DNA from: Actinomycetospora sp. NBRC 106378
GTDB taxonomy: Bacteria; Actinomycetota; Actinomycetes; Mycobacteriales; Pseudonocardiaceae
Direction: 5' to 3'
DNA: 64,000 bases
Assembly: GCF_030269685.1 (NCBI RefSeq)
Contig: NZ_BSTT01000002.1
Location: 186,001 to 250,000 of the forward strand
Both the position numbers and the translations under genes were made by a program. Shown here in pieces: positions 29,264 to 39,748 of the stretch. The notes beneath the pieces were generated by a model. The model saw only the letters and a program-made list of their open reading frames with translations, made no database searches and was not told the DNA's origin. The stretch's first letter is position 1. Each line of letters opens with the position of its first letter.

Positions 29264-29602
29264 TCATGCGTCCTCCTGCACGTGGTCGACGGCATCGACC
29301 ACGATATGGGCCAGGTGATCGTCGACCAACCGGTAGACGACCTCGCGGCCCCGACGTTCGCCCCGGACGACGCCGGCGGCCTTGAGGACGCGCAGGTGCT
29401 GGCTGATCAACGGCTGGGTGACGCCGAGCGTGTCCACCAGCTCGTGCACGCAGCGTGGTGACTGCCGCAGCTGCATCACCACGGCGATCCGCACCGGGGC
29501 GGCCAGCGCGCGCAGCAGCTCACCCGCGGCCTCGAGGGTGGCCGGCTCCAGCAGCGGCGGCGGCGCGGGAGCGGGGGCCGGGGCCTCGTGGGAGATCGTC
29601 AT
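29264..29602 (-). CDS. ArsR/SmtB-family metalloregulator
   Basis: 112 residues. Winged helix with LRALAAPVRIAVVMQLRQSP, recognition helix TQPLISQHLRVLKAAG and a C-terminal helix VDDHLAHIVVDAVDH. The D...H...H pattern in that helix matches the alpha-5 zinc site of SmtB/CzrA-type repressors. Overlaps the upstream membrane-protein stop by ATGA and abuts furB. By analogy with mycobacterial smtB-zur it would release DNA at high zinc. Confidence 0.87.
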   Translation of the reverse strand: MTISHEAPAPAPAPPPLLEPATLEAAGELLRALAAPVRIAVVMQLRQSPRCVHELVDTLGVTQPLISQHLRVLKAAGVVRGERRGREVVYRLVDDHLAHIVVDAVDHVQEDA

Positions 29603-29898
29603 CGCAGCGCCACCCCGATCGTCACCAGCACCAGCACCGCGAGGATCAGGCTCCGCGCCAGCCGCTCGGGCGGCGACATGCGCCCCCACGTCGTCGCGAG
29701 CAGCACCGCGACCCCGGCGGCGAGCAGCGCCAGCAGCAGCGCCCCGACGACGCCGCCGAGGAGCACCCCGGCGGCGAACACGACGGCCACCAGCGCGAAC
29801 ACCAGCACCGGCGGCGCACCCGCCAGCGGGCCCACCCCGGGCAGCAGCGGGCGGCGCAGGTCGCCCCGCCCGTTCCGTCGTCCGCGTCCGTTCGCCAC
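29599..29898 (-). CDS. Small membrane protein upstream of arsR-furB
   Basis: 99 residues: basic N-terminus (RRNGRGDLRR), three hydrophobic segments (PPVLVFALVAVVFAAGVLLG, VVGALLLALLAAGVAVLLA, SLILAVLVLVTIGVAL). I do not recognise a characterised family; similar proteins of unknown function occur in this position in related actinobacteria. GTG 29898 follows GAGAGGAGC. A start further upstream would place coding sequence over the divergent promoter. First gene of a three-gene operon, so a link to zinc handling is possible. Confidence 0.7.
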   Translation of the reverse strand: MANGRGRRNGRGDLRRPLLPGVGPLAGAPPVLVFALVAVVFAAGVLLGGVVGALLLALLAAGVAVLLATTWGRMSPPERLARSLILAVLVLVTIGVALR

Positions 29899-29959
29899 GG
29901 CGCTCCTCTCCGGTGACTCCCGTCGACCTCCAGAATCCCATACTGACACCGGGTGTCGA

Positions 29960-29965
29960 TAAGGT
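29960..29965 (+). promoter_or_regulatory. -10 box of leaderless monooxygenase-like gene
   Basis: TAAGGT ends 7 nt before the GTG at 29972. The preceding GACACCGGGTGTC (29945-29957) is a perfect odd palindrome and a possible operator between the two divergent units. Confidence 0.45.
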
Positions 29966-29971
29966 CCGGCG

Positions 29972-30295
29972 GTGCTCCTCGTCTGCCGCTTCCGTCCCGC
30001 CGACGAGGGCGAGTTCCTCACCCGCGCCCGGCGGGCGGTCGGGCTGCTGGCGGGGCAGCCGGACTGCGAGCGGGTCGAGCTCGCCCGGGCCGTCGAGGCG
30101 CCCGGGCAGTGGGTCCTCGTGGCCGTCTTCGCGTCGCTGACCGCCTACCGGCGCGCGCTGCAGCCCTTCGACGTGCGCGAGCACGTGGTGCCATTCCTCT
30201 CCGAGGCCTCCACCGCGGACGAGGCCACCTTCGAGCGGCGGCTGACCGGCCTTCCCGACGGCGGGTGCGTCGAGCACGCGAGCATCCTCGACTGA
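29972..30295 (+). CDS. Antibiotic-biosynthesis-monooxygenase-like (ABM fold) protein
   Basis: 107 residues with the ferredoxin-like pattern LLVCRFRPADEGEFLTRARR ... QWVLVAVFASLTAYRRALQP. This resembles ABM/Dabb-like stress-response proteins. No cofactor site can be seen. Leaderless GTG start. Divergent from the membrane protein-arsR-furB operon and 60 nt before glyS. Confidence 0.65.
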   Translation: MLLVCRFRPADEGEFLTRARRAVGLLAGQPDCERVELARAVEAPGQWVLVAVFASLTAYRRALQPFDVREHVVPFLSEASTADEATFERRLTGLPDGGCVEHASILD

Positions 30296-30355
30296 GCCGC
30301 TCGCGCCCGGTCGATACCCTGGGAGGGCCACCGAGCAGCATCAGGAGAGACCGAA

Positions 30356-31783
30356 GTGCCCACCCCCACCGGAAGCGCCCGCATCGAGACCGTCGTCAAC
30401 CTGTGCAAGCGACGCGGTTTCGTCTTCCCCTCGGGCGAGATCTACGGCGGTACCCGGTCCGCCTGGGACTACGGGCCCCTGGGCGTCGAGCTCAAGGACA
30501 ACATCAAGCGCCAGTGGTGGCGGTTCATGGTGCAGGGCCGCGACGACGTCGTGGGCCTGGACTCGAGCGTCATCCTGCCGCGCCAGGTGTGGGTCGCCTC
30601 CGGCCACGTGGACGTGTTCACCGACCCGCTGGTCGAGTGCACCAACTGCCACCGCCGCTACCGCGCCGACCAGCTCGCGGAGGACTTCGCCGAGCGCACC
30701 GGCGGCCCGTCGCTGGAGACGGTCGACGCCGAGGGCAAGGTCGGCTACGACCTCTCGACGGTGCCCTGCCCGAACTGTGGCGTGCGCGGCCAGTACACCG
30801 CGCCGCGCGAGTTCAACATGATGCTCAAGACCTACCTCGGCCCGGTGGAGTCCGAGGAGGGCCTGCACTACCTGCGCCCGGAGACCGCGCAGGGCATCTT
30901 CGTGAACTTCGCCAACGTCATGTCGACCGCGCGCAAGAAGCCGCCGTTCGGCATCGGCCAGATCGGCAAGAGCTTCCGCAACGAGATCACGCCGGGCAAC
31001 TTCATCTTCCGCACGCGCGAGTTCGAGCAGATGGAGATGGAGTTCTTCGTCGAGCCGGGCTCCGACGAGCAGTGGCACCAGTACTGGATCGACGAGCGCA
31101 CCCGCTGGTACACCGAGCTGGGGATCGCGCCGGAGAACCTGCGCCACTACGAGCACCCCAAGGAGAAGCTCTCCCACTACTCCAAGCGCACGGTGGACGT
31201 GGAGTACAAGTTCGCGTTCAACGCCGGCCAGGAGTGGGGCGAGCTCGAGGGCATCGCGAACCGCACCGACTTCGACCTCACCACGCACTCGAACCACTCG
31301 GGCGTCGACCTGTCGTACTACGACCAGGCCACCGACTCCCGGTACCGGCCGTACGTCATCGAGCCGGCCGCGGGTGTCGGCCGCCCGATGATGGCGTTCC
31401 TGCTCGAGGCCTACACCGAGGACGAGGCGCCGAACGCCAAGGGCGGGGTCGACAAGCGCACGGTGCTCAAGCTCGACCCGCGCCTGTCGCCGGTGAAGGC
31501 CGCCGTCCTGCCGCTCTCCCGCAACGCCGACCTCTCGCCGGTCGCCCGGGACGTGGCCGCGCGCCTGCGGCAGCACTGGAACGTCGACTTCGACGACGCC
31601 GGCGCCATCGGTCGCCGCTACCGCCGCCAGGACGAGATCGGGACGCCGTTCTGCGTGACGGTCGACTTCGACTCGCTGCAGGACCAGGCGGCCACGGTCC
31701 GCCACCGCGATGCCATGACCCAGGAGCGGGTGGCCTTCGACCAGCTCGAGGGCTACCTCGCCGCACGGCTCATCGGCTGCTGA
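30356..31783 (+). CDS. glyS: Glycyl-tRNA synthetase (dimeric, eukaryote/archaea-like type)
   Basis: 475 residues, class [13 protein letters not shown], motif 2 [20 protein letters not shown] and the aminoacylation core [12 protein letters not shown] are clear. The C-terminal anticodon-binding domain is [12 protein letters not shown] ... [17 protein letters not shown] ... CPNCG is a zinc-like insertion. Attaches Gly to tRNA-Gly. GTG with GGAGAG upstream. Confidence 0.96.
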   Translation: MPTPTGSARIETVVNLCKRRGFVFPSGEIYGGTRSAWDYGPLGVELKDNIKRQWWRFMVQGRDDVVGLDSSVILPRQVWVASGHVDVFTDPLVECTNCHRRYRADQLAEDFAERTGGPSLETVDAEGKVGYDLSTVPCPNCGVRGQYTAPREFNMMLKTYLGPVESEEGLHYLRPETAQGIFVNFANVMSTARKKPPFGIGQIGKSFRNEITPGNFIFRTREFEQMEMEFFVEPGSDEQWHQYWIDERTRWYTELGIAPENLRHYEHPKEKLSHYSKRTVDVEYKFAFNAGQEWGELEGIANRTDFDLTTHSNHSGVDLSYYDQATDSRYRPYVIEPAAGVGRPMMAFLLEAYTEDEAPNAKGGVDKRTVLKLDPRLSPVKAAVLPLSRNADLSPVARDVAARLRQHWNVDFDDAGAIGRRYRRQDEIGTPFCVTVDFDSLQDQAATVRHRDAMTQERVAFDQLEGYLAARLIGC

Positions 31784-31785
31784 GG

Positions 31786-31802
31786 CCCGTCACGACGACG
31801 GG
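31786..31802 (+). terminator. Hairpin after glyS
   Basis: CCCGTC/GACGGG (31786-31791, 31797-31802) with a 5-nt loop, 3 nt after the stop. Confidence 0.5.
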
Positions 31803-31829
31803 TGCGGCGAGACCGTCGGACCCCTCACC

Positions 31830-31835
31830 TACCCT
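31830..31835 (+). promoter_or_regulatory. -10 box of leaderless XdhC-like gene
   Basis: TACCCT ends 8 nt before GTG 31843; no ribosome-binding site precedes the start. Confidence 0.45.
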
Positions 31836-31842
31836 GGTTCCC

Positions 31843-32853
31843 GTGACCGAGCTGAGTGAGGTCCTGGCCGGGGGCGACGACCCGGCCGCCCCCGTCGGCG
31901 TCGTCCGCGTGCTCGCGCGGCACGGCTTCGGCACCGTCGAGCCCGGGCAGCTCCTGGCGGCCCGCGGCACGCTAACGGGCGAGATCGTCACGGCCGGCGA
32001 CCTGCTGCGCGGGGCGCTCGACGCGCCGGCCACCGAGCTGGTGCGCACGGCCCTGAGCGCGCCGGGCACCCAGGAGGCGCACGTCGCGGAGGACGACGCG
32101 GTCGCCGCGGGGCTCGCCTGCGCCGGCGGGGCCACGCTCCTCGCGCACCCCCTGGCGGGCGACGCCGCGCACGCCCTGGCCCGCGGGTTCGCCGACGGCG
32201 TCCCGGCGGCGCTGGTCTCCACCGCGGACGGGACGGCGGCGCTGGTCCTCGTGGGCGGCGACCTCGCCGAGCGCCACGGCACCCTCGGCTCCACCGACCT
32301 CGACGCGGCCGCCGCGGAGCACCTGACGGCCCTCCTGCGGCGCGGGGCCACCGCCACGGAGCGCACCGAGCTCGCGGGCACCGACGTGCTCGTCGACCTG
32401 TGGGTGCCGGTCCCCGCCCTGCTCGTGGTCGGCGCCGGCGCCCTCGGGGAGGCCCTCGCCGCGCAGGCCGCCGTCCTCGGCTGGGGCTGCCGCACGACGA
32501 GCACGGTCGCCGAGACCACGGCCGCGGTCGAGGCGTTCACCGACGCCGACGTGCTCGTCCTGCTCGACCACGACCCGGCCTTCGACGAGGCCCTGCTCGC
32601 CGGCCTGCGCCACGGGCGTGGGTTCCTCGGCGCCCTGGGCTCCCGCCGCACCCAGGCGGCCCGACGGGAGCGGCTCCTCGCCGCCGGGGTCACCGAGGAG
32701 CAGCTCACCGCGATCCACGGACCGGTCGGGCTCGACCTCGGGGCCCGCACGCCCGCCGAGACCGCCGTGTCGGTCGTCGCCGAGGTGCTCGCCGTCCGCT
32801 CGGGCCGGGATCCGGGAGCGCTGTCCGCCGGGCGCGGGCAGATCGGGGCGTGA
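31843..32853 (+). CDS. XdhC/CoxF-family accessory protein
   Basis: 336 residues. An N-terminal XdhC domain (APVGVVRVLARHGFGTVEPG) is followed by a Rossmann fold (LLVVGAGALGEALAAQAAVLG, about residues 190-210) and FLGALGSRRTQAARRERL, the hallmark end of the family. XdhC-type proteins bind and sulfurate Mo cofactor for xanthine dehydrogenase-like enzymes, or process related cofactors. No molybdenum enzyme adjoins it, but an orphan large subunit is encoded at 1341. The usual Cys of the N-terminal CxxGxG-type motif is not seen. Confidence 0.82.
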   Translation: MTELSEVLAGGDDPAAPVGVVRVLARHGFGTVEPGQLLAARGTLTGEIVTAGDLLRGALDAPATELVRTALSAPGTQEAHVAEDDAVAAGLACAGGATLLAHPLAGDAAHALARGFADGVPAALVSTADGTAALVLVGGDLAERHGTLGSTDLDAAAAEHLTALLRRGATATERTELAGTDVLVDLWVPVPALLVVGAGALGEALAAQAAVLGWGCRTTSTVAETTAAVEAFTDADVLVLLDHDPAFDEALLAGLRHGRGFLGALGSRRTQAARRERLLAAGVTEEQLTAIHGPVGLDLGARTPAETAVSVVAEVLAVRSGRDPGALSAGRGQIGA

Positions 32854-33527
32854 AGCGCGGGGACGCCGCGCCGCGGAGCTCGACCGGACGGTCCCGCTCC
32901 CGGGCGGCCCTGACGTGGGCGCCGCGGGTGGTGGTGGGGGCGCTGGTGATCGCGCTGCTGCTCGTCGGCGGCACGGCCGCGCGGGTGTGGTGGCTCGGCC
33001 GCGTGGACGAGCGCAGTCCCACCGACATGATCCTCGTGCTCGGCGCCGCCCAGTACGACGGCCGCCCGTCCCCGGTGCTCGAGGCACGCCTGGAGCACGC
33101 CCTGGCGCTCTACCAGCAGGGGGTCGCACCGCGCATCGTCACGGTCGGTGGCGCGGCCCGCGGGGACCAGTTCTCCGAGGCCGAGAGCGGCGACCGCTGG
33201 CTCACCGACCACGGCGTGCCGAACCGCGACGTCCTCCCGATCGACGAGGGGCGCGACACCCTCGGCAGCTTCGAGGCCGTCGGTTCGGTGGCCCGGCAGC
33301 GGGGGTGGACCTCGGCGGTGATCGTGTCCGACCCGTGGCACTCGCTGCGCTCGCGCACGATGGCCCGCGACGTCGGCCTCGACGCCACCACGTCACCGGC
33401 CAAGGGCGGCCCCGTGTCGCAGACGCGGCGCACGCAGTTCTTCTACATCGTCCGCGAGACGGCGGGGCTGATCTACTACCACCTCGCCCACGCCTCGTCG
33501 GACTTCTCCGACCCCGGCCTGCAGTGA
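32850..33527 (+). CDS. YdcF/SanA-like (DUF218) membrane-anchored protein
   Basis: 225 residues. Basic N-terminus, one transmembrane helix (VVVGALVIALLLVGGTAARV) and an extracytoplasmic DUF218 domain (DMILVLGAAQYDGRPSPVLE ... VIVSDPWHSLRS). SanA-type proteins affect envelope barrier function; biochemical activity unproven. GTGA overlaps at both ends link it to xdhC-like and dgt. Confidence 0.85.
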   Translation: MKRGDAAPRSSTGRSRSRAALTWAPRVVVGALVIALLLVGGTAARVWWLGRVDERSPTDMILVLGAAQYDGRPSPVLEARLEHALALYQQGVAPRIVTVGGAARGDQFSEAESGDRWLTDHGVPNRDVLPIDEGRDTLGSFEAVGSVARQRGWTSAVIVSDPWHSLRSRTMARDVGLDATTSPAKGGPVSQTRRTQFFYIVRETAGLIYYHLAHASSDFSDPGLQ

Positions 33528-34762
33528 CCACCGCGCCGATCCTCCGTCGGGACGAACGCTTCTCGCCCGAGGCCCCCAAGCGCGGCCGGGACGGACGCTC
33601 GCCGTTCGCCCGGGACCGCGGGCGGGTGCTGCACTCGGCGGCCCTGCGGCGCCTCGCGGGCAAGACCCAGGTGGTGGGCCCGGGGGAGGACGCCGAGGTG
33701 ACCGGCGTGCCGCGGACCCGGCTGACGCACTCGCTGGAGGTCGCGCAGATCGGCCGCGGGATGGCCGAGGACCTGGGCCTGGACCCGGACGTCGTCGACA
33801 CCGCGGGGCTCGCGCACGACATCGGCCACCCGCCCTTCGGCCACAACGGCGAGCGCGCGCTCGACGCCGTCGCGGCCGAGGCGGGTGGGTTCGAGGGCAA
33901 CGCCCAGACGCTGCGGCTGCTGACCCGGCTGGAGCCCAAGGTCCTCGAGGACGGCCCCGCGTCCGGGCTCAACCTCACCCGGGCCACGCTCGACGCCTGC
34001 ATGAAGTACCCATGGCGTCGCAGCAGCGGGGGTCGATCGAAGTTCGGGGTCTACGCCGACGACGCCGAGGTGTTCGCCTGGATCCGCGACCCGGCCGACC
34101 GCCGGGCCTGCCTCGAGGCGCAGGTCATGGACTGGGCCGACGACGTCGCCTACTCCGTCCACGACGTCGAGGACGCCATCCTCGCCGGGCGCATCGACCC
34201 GGTGCGGCTCGCCGTTCCCGACGACGGGTTGATCGCCCTGGCGGCCGCGACCTTCGGCGGCGACCCCGACGAGCTGGGGGCGGCGGCGGAGCGGCTGGCG
34301 GCCTACCCGCCGTTGCGGGCGGTGGCCGGGCTCGCCACCCCCGGCAGCCTCACCGCCCAGGTCGCGCTCAAGCGCCTGACCAGCGAACTCGTCGGCCGGT
34401 TCGTCGCCGCGGCGGTCGAGGAGACGGTCGCGACGACCGGCCGCGAGTGCCCGGAGCCTTCCGACGACCTGGTCGTGCCGCCCTGGGCCCGGGCGGAGGT
34501 GACGCTGCTGAAGGCCGCCGCGGTGCGCTGGGTGATGTCCGACCCCGCGCGGCTGCGCGCCCAGGAGGTCGAACGGGGCATCCTGACCGACCTGGTCGGG
34601 CGCCTGTGGGACGGCGCGCCGGAGGCGTTGGACCCCGCGTTCCGCCCGGCATGGGACGCTGCCCCGGACGGTGCGGCGCGCCTGCGCGTCGTCGTCGACC
34701 AGGTGGCGGTGCTGACCGACGCCCAGGCCCGGTCGTGGCACCACCGCGGGGAGGGACGATGA
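33524..34762 (+). CDS. dgt: Deoxyguanosinetriphosphate triphosphohydrolase-like protein
   Basis: 412 residues. HD-domain metal motif with RLTHSLEVAQ and HDIGHPPFGHNGE (about 95-110) and the late D (DWADDVAYSVHD). Dgt-family enzymes cleave dNTPs to nucleoside plus tripolyphosphate. In actinobacteria the gene commonly lies near dnaG, as here (14 kb away). GTG 33524 overlaps the upstream stop; the ATGA at the end overlaps the next gene. Confidence 0.93.
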   Translation: MTTAPILRRDERFSPEAPKRGRDGRSPFARDRGRVLHSAALRRLAGKTQVVGPGEDAEVTGVPRTRLTHSLEVAQIGRGMAEDLGLDPDVVDTAGLAHDIGHPPFGHNGERALDAVAAEAGGFEGNAQTLRLLTRLEPKVLEDGPASGLNLTRATLDACMKYPWRRSSGGRSKFGVYADDAEVFAWIRDPADRRACLEAQVMDWADDVAYSVHDVEDAILAGRIDPVRLAVPDDGLIALAAATFGGDPDELGAAAERLAAYPPLRAVAGLATPGSLTAQVALKRLTSELVGRFVAAAVEETVATTGRECPEPSDDLVVPPWARAEVTLLKAAAVRWVMSDPARLRAQEVERGILTDLVGRLWDGAPEALDPAFRPAWDAAPDGAARLRVVVDQVAVLTDAQARSWHHRGEGR

Positions 34763-36648
34763 GCGACACCATGGCGGTGCCGGCTCCGACGCGGGTGCGC
34801 GCCCTGCCCGCCGGCCTCGCCCGGCGGGCCCGCCGCCGTCCCGTGACGGTGACCGCGGTCGCCCTGACCCTCGCCGTCGTCGCGTACGGCCTGCTCATCT
34901 GGCAGCGACGCTGGGTCTCCGACGACGGTCTGATCTTCCTGCGCACCGTCCGCCAGATCCTCGAGGGCCACGGCCCCGTCTTCAACGTCGGCGAGCGCGT
35001 CGAGACCAACACCTCCACGCTCTGGACCGTCGTCCTGCTCGGGCTGGCCCTGCTGCCCGTGCCCCCGGAGCCCGCGGCGCTCGTGGTCGGCGGTCTGCTC
35101 TCGGTCGCGGCGCTCGGCTTCGCCATGGACGCGGCCCGGCGCCTCACCGGCCTCGGCCGCGTCGTGGTCCCGGCCGGGGCGCTCGTCGTCCTCGCCATGC
35201 CGCCGTTCTGGGACTTCGGGACGTCGGGTCTGGAGACCGGGCTGTCGTTCTCCTGGCTCGCCTTCTCCTGGTGGCTGCTGGTGCGCCGCTCCCACCGCGA
35301 GCCCCGGCTGTTCGTCGCCGAGGGGTCCCGACGACGGCCCGGGCGGGCCTGGCCGGTCGCGCTCGTCCTCGCCCTCGGGCCGCTGGTGCGGCCCGACATG
35401 GCCCTCGTCGCCGCGGTCGGCGGGGTCGCGCTCGCCGTCCTCGAGCAGCCGCGCGACCGGCGCGGGATGCTCCGCGTGGTCGGCCTCGGGGCGCTCACGG
35501 TGGCGCCGGCGCTGGCCTACGAGGTGTTCCGGGCGGGCTACTACGGCCTGCTCGTGCCCTCCACCGCGCTCGCGAAGGAGGCCGGCGTCTCCCGCTGGGG
35601 ACGCGGCTACTCCTACCTGCGCGACACCGTGGCGACCTACTGGCTCCTGATCCCCGCCGCCGTGCTCGCGGTGGCGGCGCTGCTCGTCGTCGCGCAGCGG
35701 GTGACGCGGTCGGGCTGGTGGGCCCGCCGCCGGGGCGGGGTTGCCGGGCCGGACGAGGGCAGCGCCGACGTGCGCCGCACGCGGGGGTGGGACCGGGCGG
35801 GCACCGTCGCGGTGGCCGTCGCACCCGTGCTCGGCGGGCTCGGCATGCTGGTCTACGTCACGCGGGTCGGCGGCGACTTCATGCACGCCCGGATGTTGCT
35901 GCCGGCGATCTTCGCGATGCTGCTGCCGGTCATGGCCCTGCCGGTCCGCCGGCGGACCGTGGTGCCGCTGCTCGTGCTGCTCGTGTGGGCGGCGGTGGTG
36001 GGCACGAGCGCGCGCCCGAACTACCACGGCATCTCCGCGTCCGGCATCGCCGACGAGCGCGGCTTCTACACGCAGCTGCTCGGCAACCCGCACCCCGTCA
36101 CCGCCGACGACTACCGCGCGCACCCCTACGTGGCGGGCGGCGCGGCGCTGGTCGCGCAGAGCCCGCGGCCGGTGGTGGCGCTGCTCGCCCGCGGTACCGG
36201 CCCGGCCGGGCCGCAGTGGGATCTCGTGCCGCTGGCGCCGGGACAGCCGTCCGGGCTGGTGTTCCTCAACCTCGGGGCGGCGGGGGCGCTGAACCCGCTC
36301 GACGTGCGTGTCACCGACACCGTGGGGCTCGCCGACCCGCTCGCGGCGCACACGACCAACGTGCCCGACGGCCGGACCGGCCACGACAAGAACCTCCCGG
36401 CGGCCTGGTTCGTGGCCGCGGGCGGGGGAGCGGCCGTGGACAGCCGCGCGGCCACCGGGGCGGACGTGGCGGCGGCGGCCCGGGCCCTGCGGTGCCCGGC
36501 GATCCAGGAGCTGCGGGACTCGGTGTCCGCCCCGCTGACCTGGTCCCGCTTCTGGCAGAACCTCGTCGGCGCCCCGGCCCGGACCGAGCTGCGCTTCCCG
36601 CGCGACCCGGTGCTCGCCGAGGTGTCGTGCTCCTCGTCCGTACGCTGA
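34759..36648 (+). CDS. AftB-like polyprenyl-phosphate-dependent arabinofuranosyltransferase
   Basis: 629 residues with about 9-10 transmembrane helices and a soluble C-terminal third. The first periplasmic loop carries SDDGLIFLRT with the catalytic Asp pair (55-56), then GHGPVFNVGERVETNTSTLW, the GT-C signature seen in AftB/ZomB-like proteins. In mycolata AftB adds terminal beta-1,2 arabinofuranose to arabinan; the donor here would be decaprenyl-phosphoryl arabinose. Start ATG 34759 overlaps dgt and follows GGGGAGGG. Identity to AftB itself is inferred. Confidence 0.75.
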   Translation: MSDTMAVPAPTRVRALPAGLARRARRRPVTVTAVALTLAVVAYGLLIWQRRWVSDDGLIFLRTVRQILEGHGPVFNVGERVETNTSTLWTVVLLGLALLPVPPEPAALVVGGLLSVAALGFAMDAARRLTGLGRVVVPAGALVVLAMPPFWDFGTSGLETGLSFSWLAFSWWLLVRRSHREPRLFVAEGSRRRPGRAWPVALVLALGPLVRPDMALVAAVGGVALAVLEQPRDRRGMLRVVGLGALTVAPALAYEVFRAGYYGLLVPSTALAKEAGVSRWGRGYSYLRDTVATYWLLIPAAVLAVAALLVVAQRVTRSGWWARRRGGVAGPDEGSADVRRTRGWDRAGTVAVAVAPVLGGLGMLVYVTRVGGDFMHARMLLPAIFAMLLPVMALPVRRRTVVPLLVLLVWAAVVGTSARPNYHGISASGIADERGFYTQLLGNPHPVTADDYRAHPYVAGGAALVAQSPRPVVALLARGTGPAGPQWDLVPLAPGQPSGLVFLNLGAAGALNPLDVRVTDTVGLADPLAAHTTNVPDGRTGHDKNLPAAWFVAAGGGAAVDSRAATGADVAAAARALRCPAIQELRDSVSAPLTWSRFWQNLVGAPARTELRFPRDPVLAEVSCSSSVR

Positions 36649-37037
36649 CGACCAGGCGACCGAGCGGGCGACGACCGGGGGAGATCCGGTTGCTCCGAAC
36701 CGGTGCACTTTGCCGTCGGCGCCGACGTGCTGACACGGCGTACCCAGGGCCGCCTGTCGTAGTCGCATTGCCCGGACGCCCGGAATGCACTGCGCTCTTC
36801 GGACCTGGCTGGTAGCCGAACGCCACGGCCCGACTGCTGCGAACGCCACGCTTCGTGACCGTCTCCGACCAGACCCCGTGGTGAGGCGAACGACCCGGAC
36901 CGTCGACGCACCGTCGCGTCGCGAACGGACGATTCGCGTCGAGCTACTCCGTTCGGAGTCGTTGCCGCTCACGCTGGGCGAACCTACGGTGCGTCGGTCC
37001 AGTTCAGTCCCGTTCTTCGGACCAACGAAGGATTCGC
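36649..37037 (+). promoter_or_regulatory. 389-bp gene-free leader upstream of the roadblock genes
   Basis: No plausible gene in any frame, and visibly less G+C-rich than its neighbours. It contains a terminator-like hairpin for the preceding gene (CCGGTT 36685-36690 / AACCGG 36697-36702). The element CGAACGCCACG occurs twice 23 bp apart (36817, 36840), and shorter CGAAC elements occur at 36887, 36922 and 36979. TACGGT at 36984-36989 is a candidate -10 box about 50 nt before the GTG at 37038. Confidence 0.5.
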
Positions 37038-38465
<1,428 letters not shown>

Positions 38466-38554
38466 CCTCTCGCCGTTCCCGCCCTCCCCGACCCCGCCCG
38501 AGACCGCGGCGACCCACCCCGATCCCCCGAACACCACCAGAACCGGAGCGAGCC

Positions 38555-38989
38555 ATGGCCGACATCGACTACATCCTCAACGCCGCGACCAACATCAAGG
38601 GCGCCTTCGCGGTCGCGCTCGTCGACTACGAGAGCGGCATGACCCTCGGTTCGCGGGGCGGCAGCGCCGAGTTCGACCTCGACGTCGCGGCGCCGGGCAA
38701 CTCGGAGGTCGTCCGGGCGAAGTTCGACGTGATGGCGAAGCTGGGCCTGCGCGAGACGATCGAGGACATCCTCATCACCCTCGACACCCAGTACCACATC
38801 ATCCGGCCGATCTACTCGCGCTCGGACGACGACAAGCTGTTCCTCTACCTCGTGCTGAACCGCCAGCAGGCCAACCTCGCGATGGCCCGTCGTGACCTGC
38901 GCATGATCTGCTCGCGCTTCTCCATGGACGACCCGACCGTCGCTCCGGCCGAGCCCGGGTACTTCCCGCAGCAGGCCGGACGACGCTGA
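38555..38989 (+). CDS. Roadblock/LC7 domain protein (roadblock 2)
   Basis: 144 residues, essentially a single roadblock/LC7 fold: DYILNAATNIKGAFAVALVD, then LDVAAPGNSEVVRAKFDVMA and YHIIRPIYSRSDDDKLFLYL. Bacterial roadblock proteins (MglB, CvnB) normally regulate a Ras-like GTPase, but none is encoded nearby. The three neighbours share the sheet-helix-sheet pattern, so homo- or heterodimers within the triplet are plausible. ATG 38555 has GGAG 6 nt upstream. Confidence 0.82.
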   Translation: MADIDYILNAATNIKGAFAVALVDYESGMTLGSRGGSAEFDLDVAAPGNSEVVRAKFDVMAKLGLRETIEDILITLDTQYHIIRPIYSRSDDDKLFLYLVLNRQQANLAMARRDLRMICSRFSMDDPTVAPAEPGYFPQQAGRR

Positions 38990-38999
38990 CCCGCCGCCG

Positions 39000-39650
39000 G
39001 TGGCGCGTCATCGTCATGTGACGTGCGTGCGGTCGGACGGCCTGTCGACGGTGCTCGCGTCGTTGCTCGCCGACCGGCGCGTCCTGGCCGCCACGCTCGT
39101 CGACGTCGGGAGCGGGTTCCTGCTCGACGCCTGCACCCGCGACGACGGGCTCGCCGATCTCGAGCTCCTCGGAGCGGCCCACGCCGACCTCGCCCGCACC
39201 GGCGCGACCCTCGCGCCGGGCGGCGGGGCGCTCGTGCTCGAGACCGCGGACGGCCGCGTGCACGTGCTGCGGGAGGTCGACGACCCGCACGGCGACCGGA
39301 TCGTCCTCACGGCGGTCGTCCGTGGGTCGGCACGGGTCGTCGCCCGGGTGCGGCAACGGCTGGCCGAGGTGCCGGTCGAGGCGCTCACGGCCGGACCGAC
39401 CCTCCAGCGCCGTCCCGTCGACGGCCGGTGGGACCTCGCGCCCGCCACACCCGACGTGCCCGCCGTCGCCCCGGAGGGCCTCCCGGGTCTCGACCCGGTC
39501 CCGACGACGGCGGACGGCGCGGCCTGGGCACCGCGGAGCGAGCCCGCCCCGTGGGCGACCGCGATGACCCCACCGGCGGTCGAGCCGGAGCAGCCCGAGC
39601 CGGACCGTGACCCGTCGTCGGGCCCCTCGGAGGCGCTCACCCGACCATGA
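39000..39650 (+). CDS. Roadblock-like protein with short Pro-rich tail (roadblock 3)
   Basis: 216 residues. About 1-125 show the roadblock-like pattern (GLSTVLASLLADRRVLAATL ... GALVLETADGRVHVLREVDD ... RIVLTAVVRGSARVVARVRQ). The rest is Pro/Glu-rich and disordered. The start is uncertain: GTG 39000 and GTG 39018 are both in frame and neither has a good ribosome-binding site. The stop codon lies inside the left arm of the 39641 inverted-repeat element. Family call by fold pattern only. Confidence 0.6.
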   Translation: MARHRHVTCVRSDGLSTVLASLLADRRVLAATLVDVGSGFLLDACTRDDGLADLELLGAAHADLARTGATLAPGGGALVLETADGRVHVLREVDDPHGDRIVLTAVVRGSARVVARVRQRLAEVPVEALTAGPTLQRRPVDGRWDLAPATPDVPAVAPEGLPGLDPVPTTADGAAWAPRSEPAPWATAMTPPAVEPEQPEPDRDPSSGPSEALTRP

Positions 39651-39729
39651 TCACGTCGCGAGGGAACGCCCACGGCGGTCGCGAAGATCGACATGGCCAT
39701 GGTGGTCCCCTCGACGTGATCATGGTCGG
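39641..39729. repeat. 89-bp inverted-repeat element
   Basis: Perfect 18-bp inverted ends (CCGACCATGATCACGTCG at 39641-39658, reverse complement at 39712-39729) flank 53 bp of unique sequence. It looks like a MITE-like or bidirectional-terminator element between roadblock 3 and the carbonic anhydrase gene. No target-site duplication is obvious. It contains the last codons of roadblock 3. Confidence 0.7.
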
Positions 39730-39748
39730 ACCTGATTCGATGCCCGGC

